From assembly GCA_002708925.1 (NCBI GenBank), contig PAPN01000001.1:1-64000 (forward strand): a stretch of DNA of 64,000 nt. The letters are read 5' to 3'. The position numbers and the translations under genes are program-made. Shown piece by piece: positions 8,616 to 17,220 of the stretch; position 1 is the first letter of the stretch; every line of letters begins with the position of its first letter. The notes beneath the pieces are model-generated. The model saw only the letters and a program-made list of their open reading frames with translations, was not told the origin of the DNA and did no database searches. The DNA comes from Paracoccaceae bacterium (GTDB lineage Bacteria; Pseudomonadota; Alphaproteobacteria; Rhodobacterales; Rhodobacteraceae).

Positions 8616-9319
8616 GGGTAAACGGCCTCTGCCCGGTTCAGAACTTCTTCTTGCTGCGGAGCGCCGACATGCACCACGCGGTCAACGAATATGCCCGGCG
8701 TGACCACGTTTTCCGGGTCAATCCCGCCCAACGGCACGATCTGGGACACCTGCACAATGGTGGTGGTTGCGGCCATGGCCATCAGCGGGTTGAAGTTCCG
8801 CGCGGCCATCCGATAGGTCAGGTTGCCATGGGCATCGCCCAGCTGCGCCTTGATCAGCGCATAATCCGCCTTCAGCCACCGTTCCTGCACGTATTCCCGC
8901 CCGTCGAATGCGGCGGTCGGCTTGCCCTGCGCCAGATCGGTGCCGACGCTGGTGGGGGTGTAGAACGCCGGAATACCCGCACCGCCCGCGCGAATACGCT
9001 CGCCCAACGTGCCCTGCGGGACCAGCTCCAGCTCGATCTTGCCGGCCTTGTAGGCGTCGTTGAACACCACCGGATCGGCCGAGCGCGGAAACGAGCAGAT
9101 GATCTTATCCACCTGCCCCTGTTCGATCAGCGCCGCCAGCCCGACATGGCCGTTGCCTGCGTTGTTGTTCACCACGGTCAGATGCTTTGCGCCGTGGTCA
9201 ATCAACGCGTGGATCAGCTCGATCGGAGCGCCCGATCCCCCGAACCCGCCAATCATCACCGTGGCCCCGTCGGGAATATCCCCGACCGCCTCGGTAAGCG
9301 AGGGCACCACCTTATCCAT
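8612..9319 (-). CDS. pcaI: 3-oxoadipate CoA-transferase subunit A
   Basis: 235 residues, the alpha subunit of the CoA-transferase, with the CoA-binding glycine loop IGGFGGSGAP near residue 22 and VVNNNAGNG after it. Start at 9319 is preceded by GAAGGAGAC; an open frame reaching 9460 has no such site and would run into the divergent regulator. First gene of pcaIJF. The 110-base gap to the IclR-type gene carries two GTTC-type palindromes (9385-9399 and 9424-9438) likely to bind that regulator. Confidence 0.9.
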   Translation of the reverse strand: MDKVVPSLTEAVGDIPDGATVMIGGFGGSGAPIELIHALIDHGAKHLTVVNNNAGNGHVGLAALIEQGQVDKIICSFPRSADPVVFNDAYKAGKIELELVPQGTLGERIRAGGAGIPAFYTPTSVGTDLAQGKPTAAFDGREYVQERWLKADYALIKAQLGDAHGNLTYRMAARNFNPLMAMAATTTIVQVSQIVPLGGIDPENVVTPGIFVDRVVHVGAPQQEEVLNRAEAVYP

Positions 9320-9384
9320 GCCAGTCTCCTTCTTCGTTTGTGTAACCGGGTTAGCCGCAACACCTGTATCGCGCCAGGAAAACT

Positions 9385-9399
9385 GTTCACATGTTGATC
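9385..9399. promoter_or_regulatory. Candidate PcaR-type operator, site 1
   Basis: GTTCACATGTTGATC is an imperfect GTTCA-N5-TGAAC palindrome (one mismatch) in the pcaI/pcaR intergenic region, 66 bases before pcaI. Its centre is 39 bases from a better copy at 9424-9438. Assignment to the adjacent IclR-type regulator is inference. Confidence 0.4.
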
Positions 9400-9423
9400 T
9401 TTGTTCAATATATGAGTAATTTA

Positions 9424-9438
9424 GTTCGCATGACGAAC
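9424..9438. promoter_or_regulatory. Candidate PcaR-type operator, site 2
   Basis: GTTCGCATGACGAAC is a perfect 5-bp inverted repeat with a 5-base spacer. It resembles the Pseudomonas PcaR box as I remember it (GTTCGATAATCGCAC). It overlaps the preferred ATG of the regulator gene (9430), which would fit autorepression. Confidence 0.5.
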
Positions 9439-10185
9439 AAACCGACCGACACCATCGCATCCCTGTTAAAAGGGCTTCAGGTGCTTGAATGTTTCGATGG
9501 CCAGACCGCGCGGCTTACTATTTCCGACGTTGCGGGGCAGACCGGATTCGACCGCGCCACTGCCCGGCGCTGCCTGCTGACGCTGCATCATGGCGGATAT
9601 GCCAATTACGACGGGAAATTCTTCAGCCTGACGCCACGGGCCCTGCGCCTGGGGCTGGGCGCCTTGTCCGCCATGCCGCTGCCGCAGATCGTGCAGCCCT
9701 GGCTGGATCAGCTGGCCGAACAGATCGGTCAGTCGTGCTCGGTTTCCATTCTGGACGGAACCGAGATCATCTATATCGCGCGCGCTGCGCAAAAACGAGT
9801 GATGTCTATCGGGTTGATGCCCGGATCCCGCTTGCCCGCCCATTGCACATCCATGGGGCGGGTGCTGCTGGCAAGCCTTCCGGCCGAGCAAGCCCGCGCC
9901 GTTCTGGACGCGTCCGATCTGTCGCCGCGCACCCCCCGCACCCTATCGGACCCCGACACAATCATGGAAAGGCTGGCACAGATCCGCGCGGATGGTTACT
10001 CGGTCAACGATCAGGAAATCGAGATGGGGCTGCGTTCGCTTGCCGTGCCGCTGGTAGATGCCAAAAACCGTACGGTCGCTGCGTTGAACACCGGGATGGC
10101 GGCGGCCGAAGACCCCAGCACCCTGGTGCGCGATTTCCTGCCTCCGCTGCTAAGCGTACAGACCGGGCTTTCCAGAATTTTATAG
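9430..10185 (+). CDS. pcaR: IclR-family regulator of the beta-ketoadipate genes (PcaR/PcaU/PobR type)
   Basis: 251 residues. N-terminal winged helix (residues ~5-65; TISDVAGQTGFDRATARRCLLTL is typical of the PcaR/PobR subgroup) and a C-terminal IclR effector domain (SVSILDGTEIIYIARA, CTSMGRVLLASL). It is divergent from pcaIJF. Start uncertain: ATGs at 9391, 9412 and 9430 are in frame; 9430 gives the usual short N-terminus, while 9391 has AGGA 11 bases upstream but sits inside an operator-like repeat. Expected effector: beta-ketoadipate or a related acid (family knowledge). Its stop abuts that of the convergent tautomerase gene with no spacer. Confidence 0.85.
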   Translation: MTNKPTDTIASLLKGLQVLECFDGQTARLTISDVAGQTGFDRATARRCLLTLHHGGYANYDGKFFSLTPRALRLGLGALSAMPLPQIVQPWLDQLAEQIGQSCSVSILDGTEIIYIARAAQKRVMSIGLMPGSRLPAHCTSMGRVLLASLPAEQARAVLDASDLSPRTPRTLSDPDTIMERLAQIRADGYSVNDQEIEMGLRSLAVPLVDAKNRTVAALNTGMAAAEDPSTLVRDFLPPLLSVQTGLSRIL

Positions 10186-10518
10186 TTATTTCAAGGCGAT
10201 GTATGTTTCCGGGTCCAGCGCGCTGGCGCGTATTGCTGCGGGGGTTCCGCAGGCCTGGGTCAGGTGGTCTTGCAGGTTCTGACAAACAGCCCTGACCATA
10301 TCCGGCGTTCTGTCCGGTTTGGCCAGGATCTGAATTTCAGCGTTCACCAAAGGCTGATCGGGTAGCCCAGTCACCGCAACGATGTTCAGCTGGCACGCGG
10401 CAACGGGCACCGACAGATCCCGGCACAGCATGTCCTGCACATCCTGCAAGCCAGCGCGCAGCGCCTGGCGACTTCTGGGATCGACTGTCTCGTCTACATA
10501 GATTTTCAGGTTCGGCAT
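10186..10518 (-). CDS. Small tautomerase-superfamily protein
   Basis: 110 residues beginning Met-Pro (PNLKIYVDE), as expected for the tautomerase superfamily, in which Pro1 after Met removal is the catalytic base. Length fits the 5-carboxymethyl-2-hydroxymuconate isomerase/MIF-size group. Start at 10518 has GAAGGG 7 bases upstream; an ATG two codons earlier would bury the proline. It is the last gene of the hydroxyquinol-type operon, 72 bases after the dioxygenase. The hydroxyquinol route needs no tautomerase, so it may ketonise maleylacetate enol or act on a side substrate (inference). Confidence 0.55.
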   Translation of the reverse strand: MPNLKIYVDETVDPRSRQALRAGLQDVQDMLCRDLSVPVAACQLNIVAVTGLPDQPLVNAEIQILAKPDRTPDMVRAVCQNLQDHLTQACGTPAAIRASALDPETYIALK

Positions 10519-10590
10519 ATCCATTCCCTTCTCAACCGGGCGGCGCACGATCCAAGACCTCGCGCCCCGCCCGCTATTGCCCGCCGGACG

Positions 10591-11439
10591 TCAGGCTTCA
10601 CCCTCGGGGACCATCACGAAATCAAAAGGCGAGCGCCAGATCGTATCGCCATCATTGATATGCTCAAACGGCGCCACCAGAGTTTCCTTGACCCCGAACA
10701 CAGTGTCGTCACCGATATATTCGTCATCGCCCACAAACGTATGCGTGACGATTTTCTGATGCCCCGGCGCGGTCACCAGATAGTGCATATGCGCCGGCCG
10801 ATACGGGTGCCGCCCCAACGCGCCCAGCATTTTGCCCACCGGGCCATCGTCGGGGATGGGATAGCTGACAGGTTTGATCCCATAGAAACGATACACCCCG
10901 TCCTTGCCGGTGATGAACCGCCCGCGATTGTTCCATTGCGGCTGGATGCCGGGCTGCTGCACGTCATAGAACCCATCGGCATTGTCGCTCCAGACATCGA
11001 CGCAGGCGCCTTCAAGCGGTTCGCCATGGATGTCGATGACCCGGCCCTCATAGAGGCACCGCTCGCCTTTGCCATCCAGGCTGATGGTGTCACCCATCTG
11101 ACGGATCGGCGCGTTCAGCACATGGAACGGGCCGTAAACGGTGTTTTCGGTGGCCCCCGCCGGGCGGCGATTGTTGATCGCATCCACCAGCATCGAAAAG
11201 CCCAACACATCGGACAGCAGGATGAACTCTTGCCGCTCGTCCGAGCAGATCTGCCCGGTTTTCGTCAGGAAATCTATGGCCAGATCCCATTCTTCCTGGG
11301 TCAGGTCGATATCCTTGGCAAAGGCGTGCAGATGCTGGATCAGGCTGGCCATCACCTGTTTCAGGCGGGGATTGATGCCATCCCCCATACGGGCGTTTAC
11401 CGCCTCGACAGAGCCCTCTTCGGTAAAATACTTGGTCAT
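10591..11439 (-). CDS. Intradiol ring-cleavage dioxygenase, hydroxyquinol 1,2-dioxygenase type
   Basis: 282 residues. An N-terminal helical linker domain (~1-100; GFSMLVDAINN is characteristic of the catechol/hydroxyquinol group) is followed by the beta-sandwich with the Fe(III) ligands: Tyr in NTVYGPFHV, Tyr in the FYGIKPVSYPIP region, and both His of YRPAHMHYLV. It would open hydroxyquinol (1,2,4-benzenetriol) between the hydroxyls to give maleylacetate. Maleylacetate reductase in the same operon supports this over catechol 1,2-dioxygenase. Start at 11439 follows AAAGGAACC; an ATG at 11454 is possible. Confidence 0.82.
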   Translation of the reverse strand: MTKYFTEEGSVEAVNARMGDGINPRLKQVMASLIQHLHAFAKDIDLTQEEWDLAIDFLTKTGQICSDERQEFILLSDVLGFSMLVDAINNRRPAGATENTVYGPFHVLNAPIRQMGDTISLDGKGERCLYEGRVIDIHGEPLEGACVDVWSDNADGFYDVQQPGIQPQWNNRGRFITGKDGVYRFYGIKPVSYPIPDDGPVGKMLGALGRHPYRPAHMHYLVTAPGHQKIVTHTFVGDDEYIGDDTVFGVKETLVAPFEHINDGDTIWRSPFDFVMVPEGEA

Positions 11440-11467
11440 GTCGGTTCCTTTCATAAGGGTCGCGCGT

Positions 11468-12493
11468 TTATTTGGCCGGTTGCGGAGGGGTCTGACGCAG
11501 CGGCAATAGCTCAAGCCCGGTTCGGTCCGTAAACAGCCCCCACAGGCCACGGCGGGCAAACAGCATGATGGCAATGCCGATCAGCCCCAGGACAATCAGG
11601 TAAACGGTGCCGTAATCGGCCAGCAGGCGTTGCAGGGCGTAAAAGACGATCACACCAACGATGGGGCCGGGCAGCGTACCGATACCGCCGATCACGGTGA
11701 TGAAGATCACAAAGGCGGTCCAGTCCACGACCGAGAAGGCGGCCTCGGGCGTGACGCGGGTGATCTGGATGAACAGCAGCGCCCCGCACAGGCCGGTGCC
11801 GAACCCCGTCAGCAAAAACACCAGCGCCTTCAGCCGGGTGGGATCGACACCGACAGAGCGCGCCGCCTCGGCATTGTCGCGGATCGCCTGAAGCCCCAGC
11901 CCCATACGCGAGCGCAAAAAGGCATAGCTGATCCCCAGCGTCGCAAGCGCCAGCACCAGAGCCAGCCAATAGGTCAGCGCATCCGCCGCCGCAGCCGAGC
12001 TGACATCCAGCATGTCCTTGATCTGAGGCACACCGAACATGGTTTTCGTGGTGCCCTTGGGCAGCGATGTGCCCGTGCCGCCGCCCAGTGCCTTCCATTG
12101 CGCCAGGCTCAGCCGGACGATTTCAGACACGACCCAGGTGCCGATGGCGAAATAGGCCCCGTTCAGGCGGAAGGTGAAAAACGCCATCGGGATGGACAGG
12201 GCAAAGGCCGCCAGCCCGCCGATCAAAATCCCCACCAGAGGGTCCATCCCCCACAGGATCACAGCGGCGAACATTGCATAAGCCCCCACGCCCACGAAAG
12301 CCTGCTGCCCGACGGAAACCAGCCCCGCAAATCCCGCCAGCATGTTCCAGTTCAGCGCCAGCACCAGCATGGTCATCACCATGAACAGATCCTGCACGGC
12401 CGCGCGGGTTCCGATCACCGGCACCAGCGCCAGCAGTATCACAGCCCCCAGCCCCAGCAGGCGCATCAGATTGGTTTTTTGTGTCTTGCTCAT
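11468..12493 (-). CDS. livM: Branched-chain-type ABC importer permease LivM, aromatic uptake
   Basis: 341 residues with ten or so hydrophobic segments; LNWNMLAGFAGLVSVGQQAF and the later AIRDNAEAARSVGVD cytoplasmic loop are LivM hallmarks. Start preceded by GAGGTGC. With LivH, LivG, LivF and the periplasmic protein it makes a complete importer placed between the ring-cleavage gene and the maleylacetate reductase, so the cargo is probably the aromatic growth substrate and not an amino acid (inference). Confidence 0.85.
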   Translation of the reverse strand: MSKTQKTNLMRLLGLGAVILLALVPVIGTRAAVQDLFMVMTMLVLALNWNMLAGFAGLVSVGQQAFVGVGAYAMFAAVILWGMDPLVGILIGGLAAFALSIPMAFFTFRLNGAYFAIGTWVVSEIVRLSLAQWKALGGGTGTSLPKGTTKTMFGVPQIKDMLDVSSAAAADALTYWLALVLALATLGISYAFLRSRMGLGLQAIRDNAEAARSVGVDPTRLKALVFLLTGFGTGLCGALLFIQITRVTPEAAFSVVDWTAFVIFITVIGGIGTLPGPIVGVIVFYALQRLLADYGTVYLIVLGLIGIAIMLFARRGLWGLFTDRTGLELLPLRQTPPQPAK

Positions 12494-12502
12494 CTTTGCA
12501 CC

Positions 12503-13366
12503 TCAGTCATTCGCACGCGGGAACAGGCCGCGCGGGCGCACCAGCAGGATAACGACAAAGGCCACATGCCCCGCCAGGATCTGCCATTCAGGATTGATTG
12601 CCGCGCCCAGAGCCTGCGCGACTCCGATCACGATACCGCCCGCCAGCGTACCCCACAGGCTGCCCAGCCCGCCGATAATCACCGCCTCAAAAGCGTAGAT
12701 CAGGCGCGCAGGGCCGATGGAGGGGTCGAAATTGGCGCGGATACCCAGGTAAAGCGCCGCAATCGTCGCCACGACCATCGCAATCCCGGTGGCAATGGCA
12801 AAGACGTTCTGCGGACGAATCCCCATCAGCCCCGCCGTCACCGCATCATCCGAAGTCGCCCGGAACGCCCGCCCCAAAGCGGTGCGGTAAAACAGCTGGT
12901 TCAACCCGAAAATCACCACCACAGCCGAGGCCAGCGTCAACAGGGGCATCACCCCCACCGTCACCGGCCCCAGGGAAATCGAGGCAGCCTCGATCCCGCC
13001 GGCGGACAGTTTCTGACTGTCGGCGCTGAACCCCTCCAACAAGGCATTCTGGATCACGACCGACAGGCCAAAAGTCACCAGCAGCGGCGGCAGAATATCA
13101 TCGCCCAGCACCCGGTTCAGAACCCATGTCTGCAAGGCCCAGCCCAGAACGAACATCACCGGCGCAGCGATCAGAACCGCCAGAAACGGATGCAGCCCCA
13201 GCGCCGTCGCGGCCATCAGGATCAGGAACGCGCCCAGCACGATCAGGTCTCCATGAGCCAGATTGACCAGCCGCATAATGCCAAAAACCAGGCTCAGACC
13301 CGCTGCGAACAGGGCGTAAAGACCGCCCAGCAGGATGCCCTGCACGATTGTATCGACCCAGATCAT
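12503..13366 (-). CDS. livH: Branched-chain-type ABC importer permease LivH
   Basis: 287 residues, multi-spanning. GGLYALFAAGLSLVFGIMRLVNLAHGD at the N-terminus is the LivH signature (text shows two halves of it: GGLYALFAAG and NLAHGD). FRATSDDAVTAGLMGI is the cytoplasmic coupling loop. The start at 13366 overlaps the livF stop by 4 bases (ATGA). Nine bases separate it from livM. Confidence 0.85.
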   Translation of the reverse strand: MIWVDTIVQGILLGGLYALFAAGLSLVFGIMRLVNLAHGDLIVLGAFLILMAATALGLHPFLAVLIAAPVMFVLGWALQTWVLNRVLGDDILPPLLVTFGLSVVIQNALLEGFSADSQKLSAGGIEAASISLGPVTVGVMPLLTLASAVVVIFGLNQLFYRTALGRAFRATSDDAVTAGLMGIRPQNVFAIATGIAMVVATIAALYLGIRANFDPSIGPARLIYAFEAVIIGGLGSLWGTLAGGIVIGVAQALGAAINPEWQILAGHVAFVVILLVRPRGLFPRAND

Positions 13367-14076
13367 GCGCTTACTCCGAAATAGGCGTTGTGGATGTCGT
13401 CGCGTGACAGCTCTGCCGGGGTGCCTTGCAGGGTGACCCGCCCCTCCATCATGCAATAGACCCGGTCGGCCACTTTCAGTGCCTGACCGATGTCCTGCTC
13501 CACCACGACAATCGAGGCCCCGCTTTCCTTGATCTTCGGGAAAGAGGCGTAGATCTCCTTGATCACCACCGGCGCCAGACCCAGGCTGATTTCATCGCAC
13601 AGCAGCACCTCGGGGTTGGACATCAGCGCGCGGCCGATGGCCACCATCTGCTGTTGCCCCCCCGACAGGGCGGTCCCCGGATGATGGCGACGCGCGCGCA
13701 GGGCAGGCACGATGTCATAGACGGTTTCCAGCGTCCAATAGCCGTTGCCCTTGCGCTTATGCGCACCAATCATCAGGTTTTCCTCGACACTGAGCGAGGG
13801 AAACAGCTTGCGCCCCTCGGGCACCATGGAAATCCCGCGCTCCAGCACCTCGGGCGCACTGAGCGCGCCAATATTTTCACCGTTGAACCGGATCGCATCC
13901 GGCGCGTGGGGCAACAGGCCGGTGATGGCCCGCATCAGCGTGGTTTTGCCCGCGCCATTGGCCCCGATGATCGCCACGGTTTCCCCCCGGCGCAGTTCGA
14001 TATCGACGCCGAACAGGGCCTGGAAATCCCCGTAATGCGCCGTCAGATCGTGCGTGGACAGTAGAACGTCGCTCAT
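13363..14076 (-). CDS. livF: ABC importer ATPase LivF
   Basis: 237 residues. Walker A is GANGAGKTT, the signature is LSGGQQQMV, Walker B is EVLLCDEISLGLAP, and VVVEQD carries the switch region. Lengths and the 'SLGLAP' box match LivF. The start at 14076 overlaps the livG stop by 4 bases; an open frame continues upstream within livG, but without ribosome-binding support. Probably pairs with LivG as a heterodimeric motor. Confidence 0.87.
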   Translation of the reverse strand: MSDVLLSTHDLTAHYGDFQALFGVDIELRRGETVAIIGANGAGKTTLMRAITGLLPHAPDAIRFNGENIGALSAPEVLERGISMVPEGRKLFPSLSVEENLMIGAHKRKGNGYWTLETVYDIVPALRARRHHPGTALSGGQQQMVAIGRALMSNPEVLLCDEISLGLAPVVIKEIYASFPKIKESGASIVVVEQDIGQALKVADRVYCMMEGRVTLQGTPAELSRDDIHNAYFGVSA

Positions 14077-14792
14077 ACTTCGATCCCCAGATAGATTTCC
14101 TTGACGGCGCGGGCCTCCATCACCTCGGCGGGCTCGCCAATCATCAGCATCTGGCCGAAATTCAGCACCATCAGCCGCTCGACCACCGAGGTCAGCGCGT
14201 GCAGTACATGTTCGATCCAGATGATCGCGGTGCCCTCGGCATGGATGCCCTTGATCGTGTCGATCAATGCGCCGCATTCCGCGTCCGTTAACCCGCCCGC
14301 GATTTCATCCAGCAGGATCAGGCGCGGCGAGGTCGCCATCGCCCGCGCCAGTTCCAGCCGCTTGCGTTGCAGCAGTGACAACCCGCCCGAGGCGCTCTCG
14401 GCCTCGTCCGCCAGGCCGGTGCGGTCCAGAATATCCATGCAGAACTGCCCGGCCTCGGCCCCGTGATGCCCGCCGCCGAATTGCGCCGCGACCATCAGGT
14501 TTTCGTAGACGGACAGATGCGTGAAGGGCTGCGGAATCTGGAAGGACCGCCCCACCCCCGCCTGCACCCGCTGCATGGGCGTGTCGCGTGTCACATCGCG
14601 CCCATCCAGCACGATTTGCCCCGCGTCGGCACGGATATTGCCCGTGATCAGGTTAAAGAGCGTCGATTTCCCGGCCCCGTTGGGGCCGATGATCCCCAAA
14701 GCTTCGCCGGGGGCCACGTCAAAACTGACGTCATCGGTGACCTTGAGCGCGCCGAAGGATTTCGACACGGAGTTCAGTGAAAGTATGGACAT
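14073..14792 (-). CDS. livG: ABC importer ATPase LivG
   Basis: 239 residues. Walker A GPNGAGKST, Q-loop at GRSFQIPQPF, signature region GGLSLLQRKRLELARAM (a variant of LSGGQ, as is common for LivG), Walker B RLILLDEIAGGL, H-loop at WIEHV. Start at 14792, 55 bases after the binding-protein gene. The next ATG upstream (14828) lacks a site. Confidence 0.85.
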   Translation of the reverse strand: MSILSLNSVSKSFGALKVTDDVSFDVAPGEALGIIGPNGAGKSTLFNLITGNIRADAGQIVLDGRDVTRDTPMQRVQAGVGRSFQIPQPFTHLSVYENLMVAAQFGGGHHGAEAGQFCMDILDRTGLADEAESASGGLSLLQRKRLELARAMATSPRLILLDEIAGGLTDAECGALIDTIKGIHAEGTAIIWIEHVLHALTSVVERLMVLNFGQMLMIGEPAEVMEARAVKEIYLGIEV

Positions 14793-14847
14793 GTGCGCGT
14801 TTCCTATTGCAGGCACCGGCGGCACCACCGCCGCCGATGCCTTGACC

Positions 14848-16113
14848 TCAGGCGATGGCTTCGAAAGCGCCGCCCACCGGAATGTCCGGGGCGTTGCCGT
14901 TTTCGACGATCACAAGGTCATAGCTGCCATCGTCCTGACGCCGCCATTGACCGCCCACCAGCGGGGTCTTGGCCACGTTCTTGCGGGCAAAAGGCGGCAG
15001 GTTATCCTTGCCCCAGCCGATGTTGCCGACCACCGTGTTCAGGTTCGTTGCGGCCACGGCCTCGGCCAGCGCGTCGCCATCGGTGGGGTCATCCGCGCGT
15101 TTGATCGCATCGGCGGCCACCTCGAACAGCGCATGGGTAAAGCCCACCGGCTGGGTCCAGCGGCGACCTGCCGCGGCCTCGAACCCGGCGGCCAGATCGC
15201 GGTTGCTTTCGCCGGTCAGGGACGAGCTGTAGGGGAATTCCGGGGTCCAGTAGACCTCGCAGCTGAGATTATGGCCCAGATCGCCCAGCTGCCCGATGGT
15301 TTCGGGGAACAGCAGCGCCTTGGCAACCGAGGCAATCTTGGGCGTGAACCCCTGCTGGCGTGCCTGCGTCCAGAACGTGGTGAAATCCGGCGGAATCGGG
15401 ATGCCGGTGAAAATGTCGGCATTCGCCTGTTTGAACGCGTTGATCTGCGCGCTGAAATCGTCGGTCAGGTTCTGATACCGGCCCGGATCAATCACCTGAT
15501 AGCCCGCCGCAGCCGCAGCCGGTGGCATTCCGACACCGCTAGACCAGGCGTTGCCGTCGCCGTCATTGGGCCACAGCGCGCCCAGCACCTTATTGGTATC
15601 CAGACTGTTCCACATGTTCAGGAAAACGCTGACGTTATCCTCCAGCCCCCAGAAGAAGTGGTACACATAATCGAATTCCTGCCAGCTGGCCGGATCGCCC
15701 GGATTGCCCTGCTGACCGATGAACCACGGCTGCCACGGCGCGACCGAGGAAATCACCGGCACTTCTTCGGCTTCGGCGATGGTACAGACAGGGTTTGTGG
15801 TTTCCGGCGTCGAGGCAACGCAGATCAGGTTCACCTCATCGCGGACGATCAGTTCACGCGCCACATCGGCGGCGCGGTTGGGGTTGGACTGGCTGTCCTT
15901 GACCACCACCTCGACATTCAGGCCCTGAGCCGCCGCCGTCTTGGTGAATTGCGCGATCATATAGTCGTCGGCCTCGGAAAAAGCCGACAGAGGCCCCGAT
16001 TGCGGGCTAACATAGCCGATCTTGATTGGCGTGTTCTTGGCCAGGGCCGGCATGGCCAGGGTGCTGGCTGCCGCGGCAGCCCCGGTTTTAAGCAGTGTAC
16101 GTCTGGTAAGCAT
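14848..16113 (-). CDS. Periplasmic substrate-binding protein of Liv-type importer, Tat-type signal
   Basis: 421 residues. The N-terminus MLTRRTLLKTGAAAAAS is a Tat-like leader (RRTLLK) ending at ALA-K near residue 25. A type I periplasmic fold follows (IKIGYVSPQSGPLSAF; NRAADVARELI; INAFKQANADIF). The leader suggests export after folding. It is unusually long for LivK, as in Liv proteins for aromatic compounds. GGGAGGAGAC precedes the start. Operon position after maleylacetate reductase links it to aromatic catabolism; the ligand itself is unknown. Confidence 0.82.
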   Translation of the reverse strand: MLTRRTLLKTGAAAAASTLAMPALAKNTPIKIGYVSPQSGPLSAFSEADDYMIAQFTKTAAAQGLNVEVVVKDSQSNPNRAADVARELIVRDEVNLICVASTPETTNPVCTIAEAEEVPVISSVAPWQPWFIGQQGNPGDPASWQEFDYVYHFFWGLEDNVSVFLNMWNSLDTNKVLGALWPNDGDGNAWSSGVGMPPAAAAAGYQVIDPGRYQNLTDDFSAQINAFKQANADIFTGIPIPPDFTTFWTQARQQGFTPKIASVAKALLFPETIGQLGDLGHNLSCEVYWTPEFPYSSSLTGESNRDLAAGFEAAAGRRWTQPVGFTHALFEVAADAIKRADDPTDGDALAEAVAATNLNTVVGNIGWGKDNLPPFARKNVAKTPLVGGQWRRQDDGSYDLVIVENGNAPDIPVGGAFEAIA

Positions 16114-16144
16114 CTTGTCTCCTCCCTGATGCGATTGTGTTTGA

Positions 16145-17206
16145 TCACTCCGTTGGCCGCGCGCCCTCCCAGGCGCGTTGCAGCAAGGCCCGAATTGCCG
16201 GGCGCTCCACGGGGCGCGGGTTCCAATAGGGGTTTTGCGTGGCCAGATCGGCGGCCCTGTCCAGATCCGCCACGTGCAGGCCCAGATCTTTCAACGCCAG
16301 AGGCGCACCCAATCGCTTGGCAAAGTCCCATAGGCCGGCGCCCAGATCCCCCCCGAACAGATCCGCCAGGGGCCGGGTTTCCGCCTCGGCTGCGGAGGCG
16401 TTAAAGGCCGCTGTGTGCGGCAGCATGATCGCGTGGGTTTCGGCATGGGGCAGATCGAACGAGCCGCCCAGCGTGTGGCAAATCTTGTGATGCAGCGCCA
16501 TGCCGACGGTGCCCAGCACCGTCCCGCACAGCCACGATCCGTACAGCGCTTGCGCGCGGGCGGCCATGTCCTGCGGCTGCTCTACGATCACCAGCAGCGC
16601 GTCGCGCAACGCCCGCACGCCCTCGACCGCCTGTAGCGAGGACACCGGGTTACGATCCTGCGCATAGACGGCCTCGACCGCGTGAGCCATCGCGTTCAGA
16701 CCCGAGGTCACGCTCATCGCGACCGGCAGGCCCAATGTTAGCGCGGGGTCGTAGATCACGACCTCGGGCAGTACGCGGGCGTCCCGCAGCGTGGTTTTCA
16801 GCCCGTCCTCGATCTGGCCCAGAATCGGCGTCACTTCGGACCCGGCATAGGTGGTTGCCACCACGATCTGCGGACAATCGTTCCGATAGGCGATCGCCTT
16901 GCCCAGGCCGACAGTAGACCCGCCCCCCAAAGCCACAACGCAATCGGCCCCGGCCTGCTCATAGGCATCAAGCGCCTGTTGCGTCACAGAAACGGGCGTG
17001 TGCATCGCGGCCTGCGCGAAAACGCCCACCGCCAGATCGCCCAGATCCGCCGCCAACGCCTGCGCATCCGCCGCCTGGAACGGCGTGGACAGGATCAGCG
17101 CCCGCGCGCAGCCCTGGCTGCGGATTTCCTCGGCGACCTTGGTCAGAGCCCCCTGCCCGAATACGATCCGGGCAGGGTTCAGGTTACATGTGAAGGCTGT
17201 CATCAT
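16145..17206 (-). CDS. Maleylacetate reductase (iron-type alcohol dehydrogenase family)
   Basis: 353 residues. The dinucleotide-binding GGGSTVGLGKAIAY, ATTYAGSEVTPILG, and the metal-site region MALHHKICHTLGGSFDLPHAETHA are diagnostic of maleylacetate reductases rather than ordinary alcohol dehydrogenases. It reduces maleylacetate to 3-oxoadipate, which PcaIJ and PcaF (6.7-9.3 kb) would complete. Two adjacent ATGs at 17206 and 17203; no strong ribosome-binding site separates them. It lies 14 bases after the monooxygenase gene. Confidence 0.9.
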   Translation of the reverse strand: MMTAFTCNLNPARIVFGQGALTKVAEEIRSQGCARALILSTPFQAADAQALAADLGDLAVGVFAQAAMHTPVSVTQQALDAYEQAGADCVVALGGGSTVGLGKAIAYRNDCPQIVVATTYAGSEVTPILGQIEDGLKTTLRDARVLPEVVIYDPALTLGLPVAMSVTSGLNAMAHAVEAVYAQDRNPVSSLQAVEGVRALRDALLVIVEQPQDMAARAQALYGSWLCGTVLGTVGMALHHKICHTLGGSFDLPHAETHAIMLPHTAAFNASAAEAETRPLADLFGGDLGAGLWDFAKRLGAPLALKDLGLHVADLDRAADLATQNPYWNPRPVERPAIRALLQRAWEGARPTE

Positions 17207-17220
17207 GATCGGCGGCCCGG

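Noticed and set aside
11630-13384. 584-codon open frame on the plus strand
   Set aside because: Antisense to livM and livH, mostly Arg, Gln and His; a GC artefact.
14521-16404. 627-codon open frame on the plus strand
   Set aside because: Antisense to the Liv binding protein and livG.
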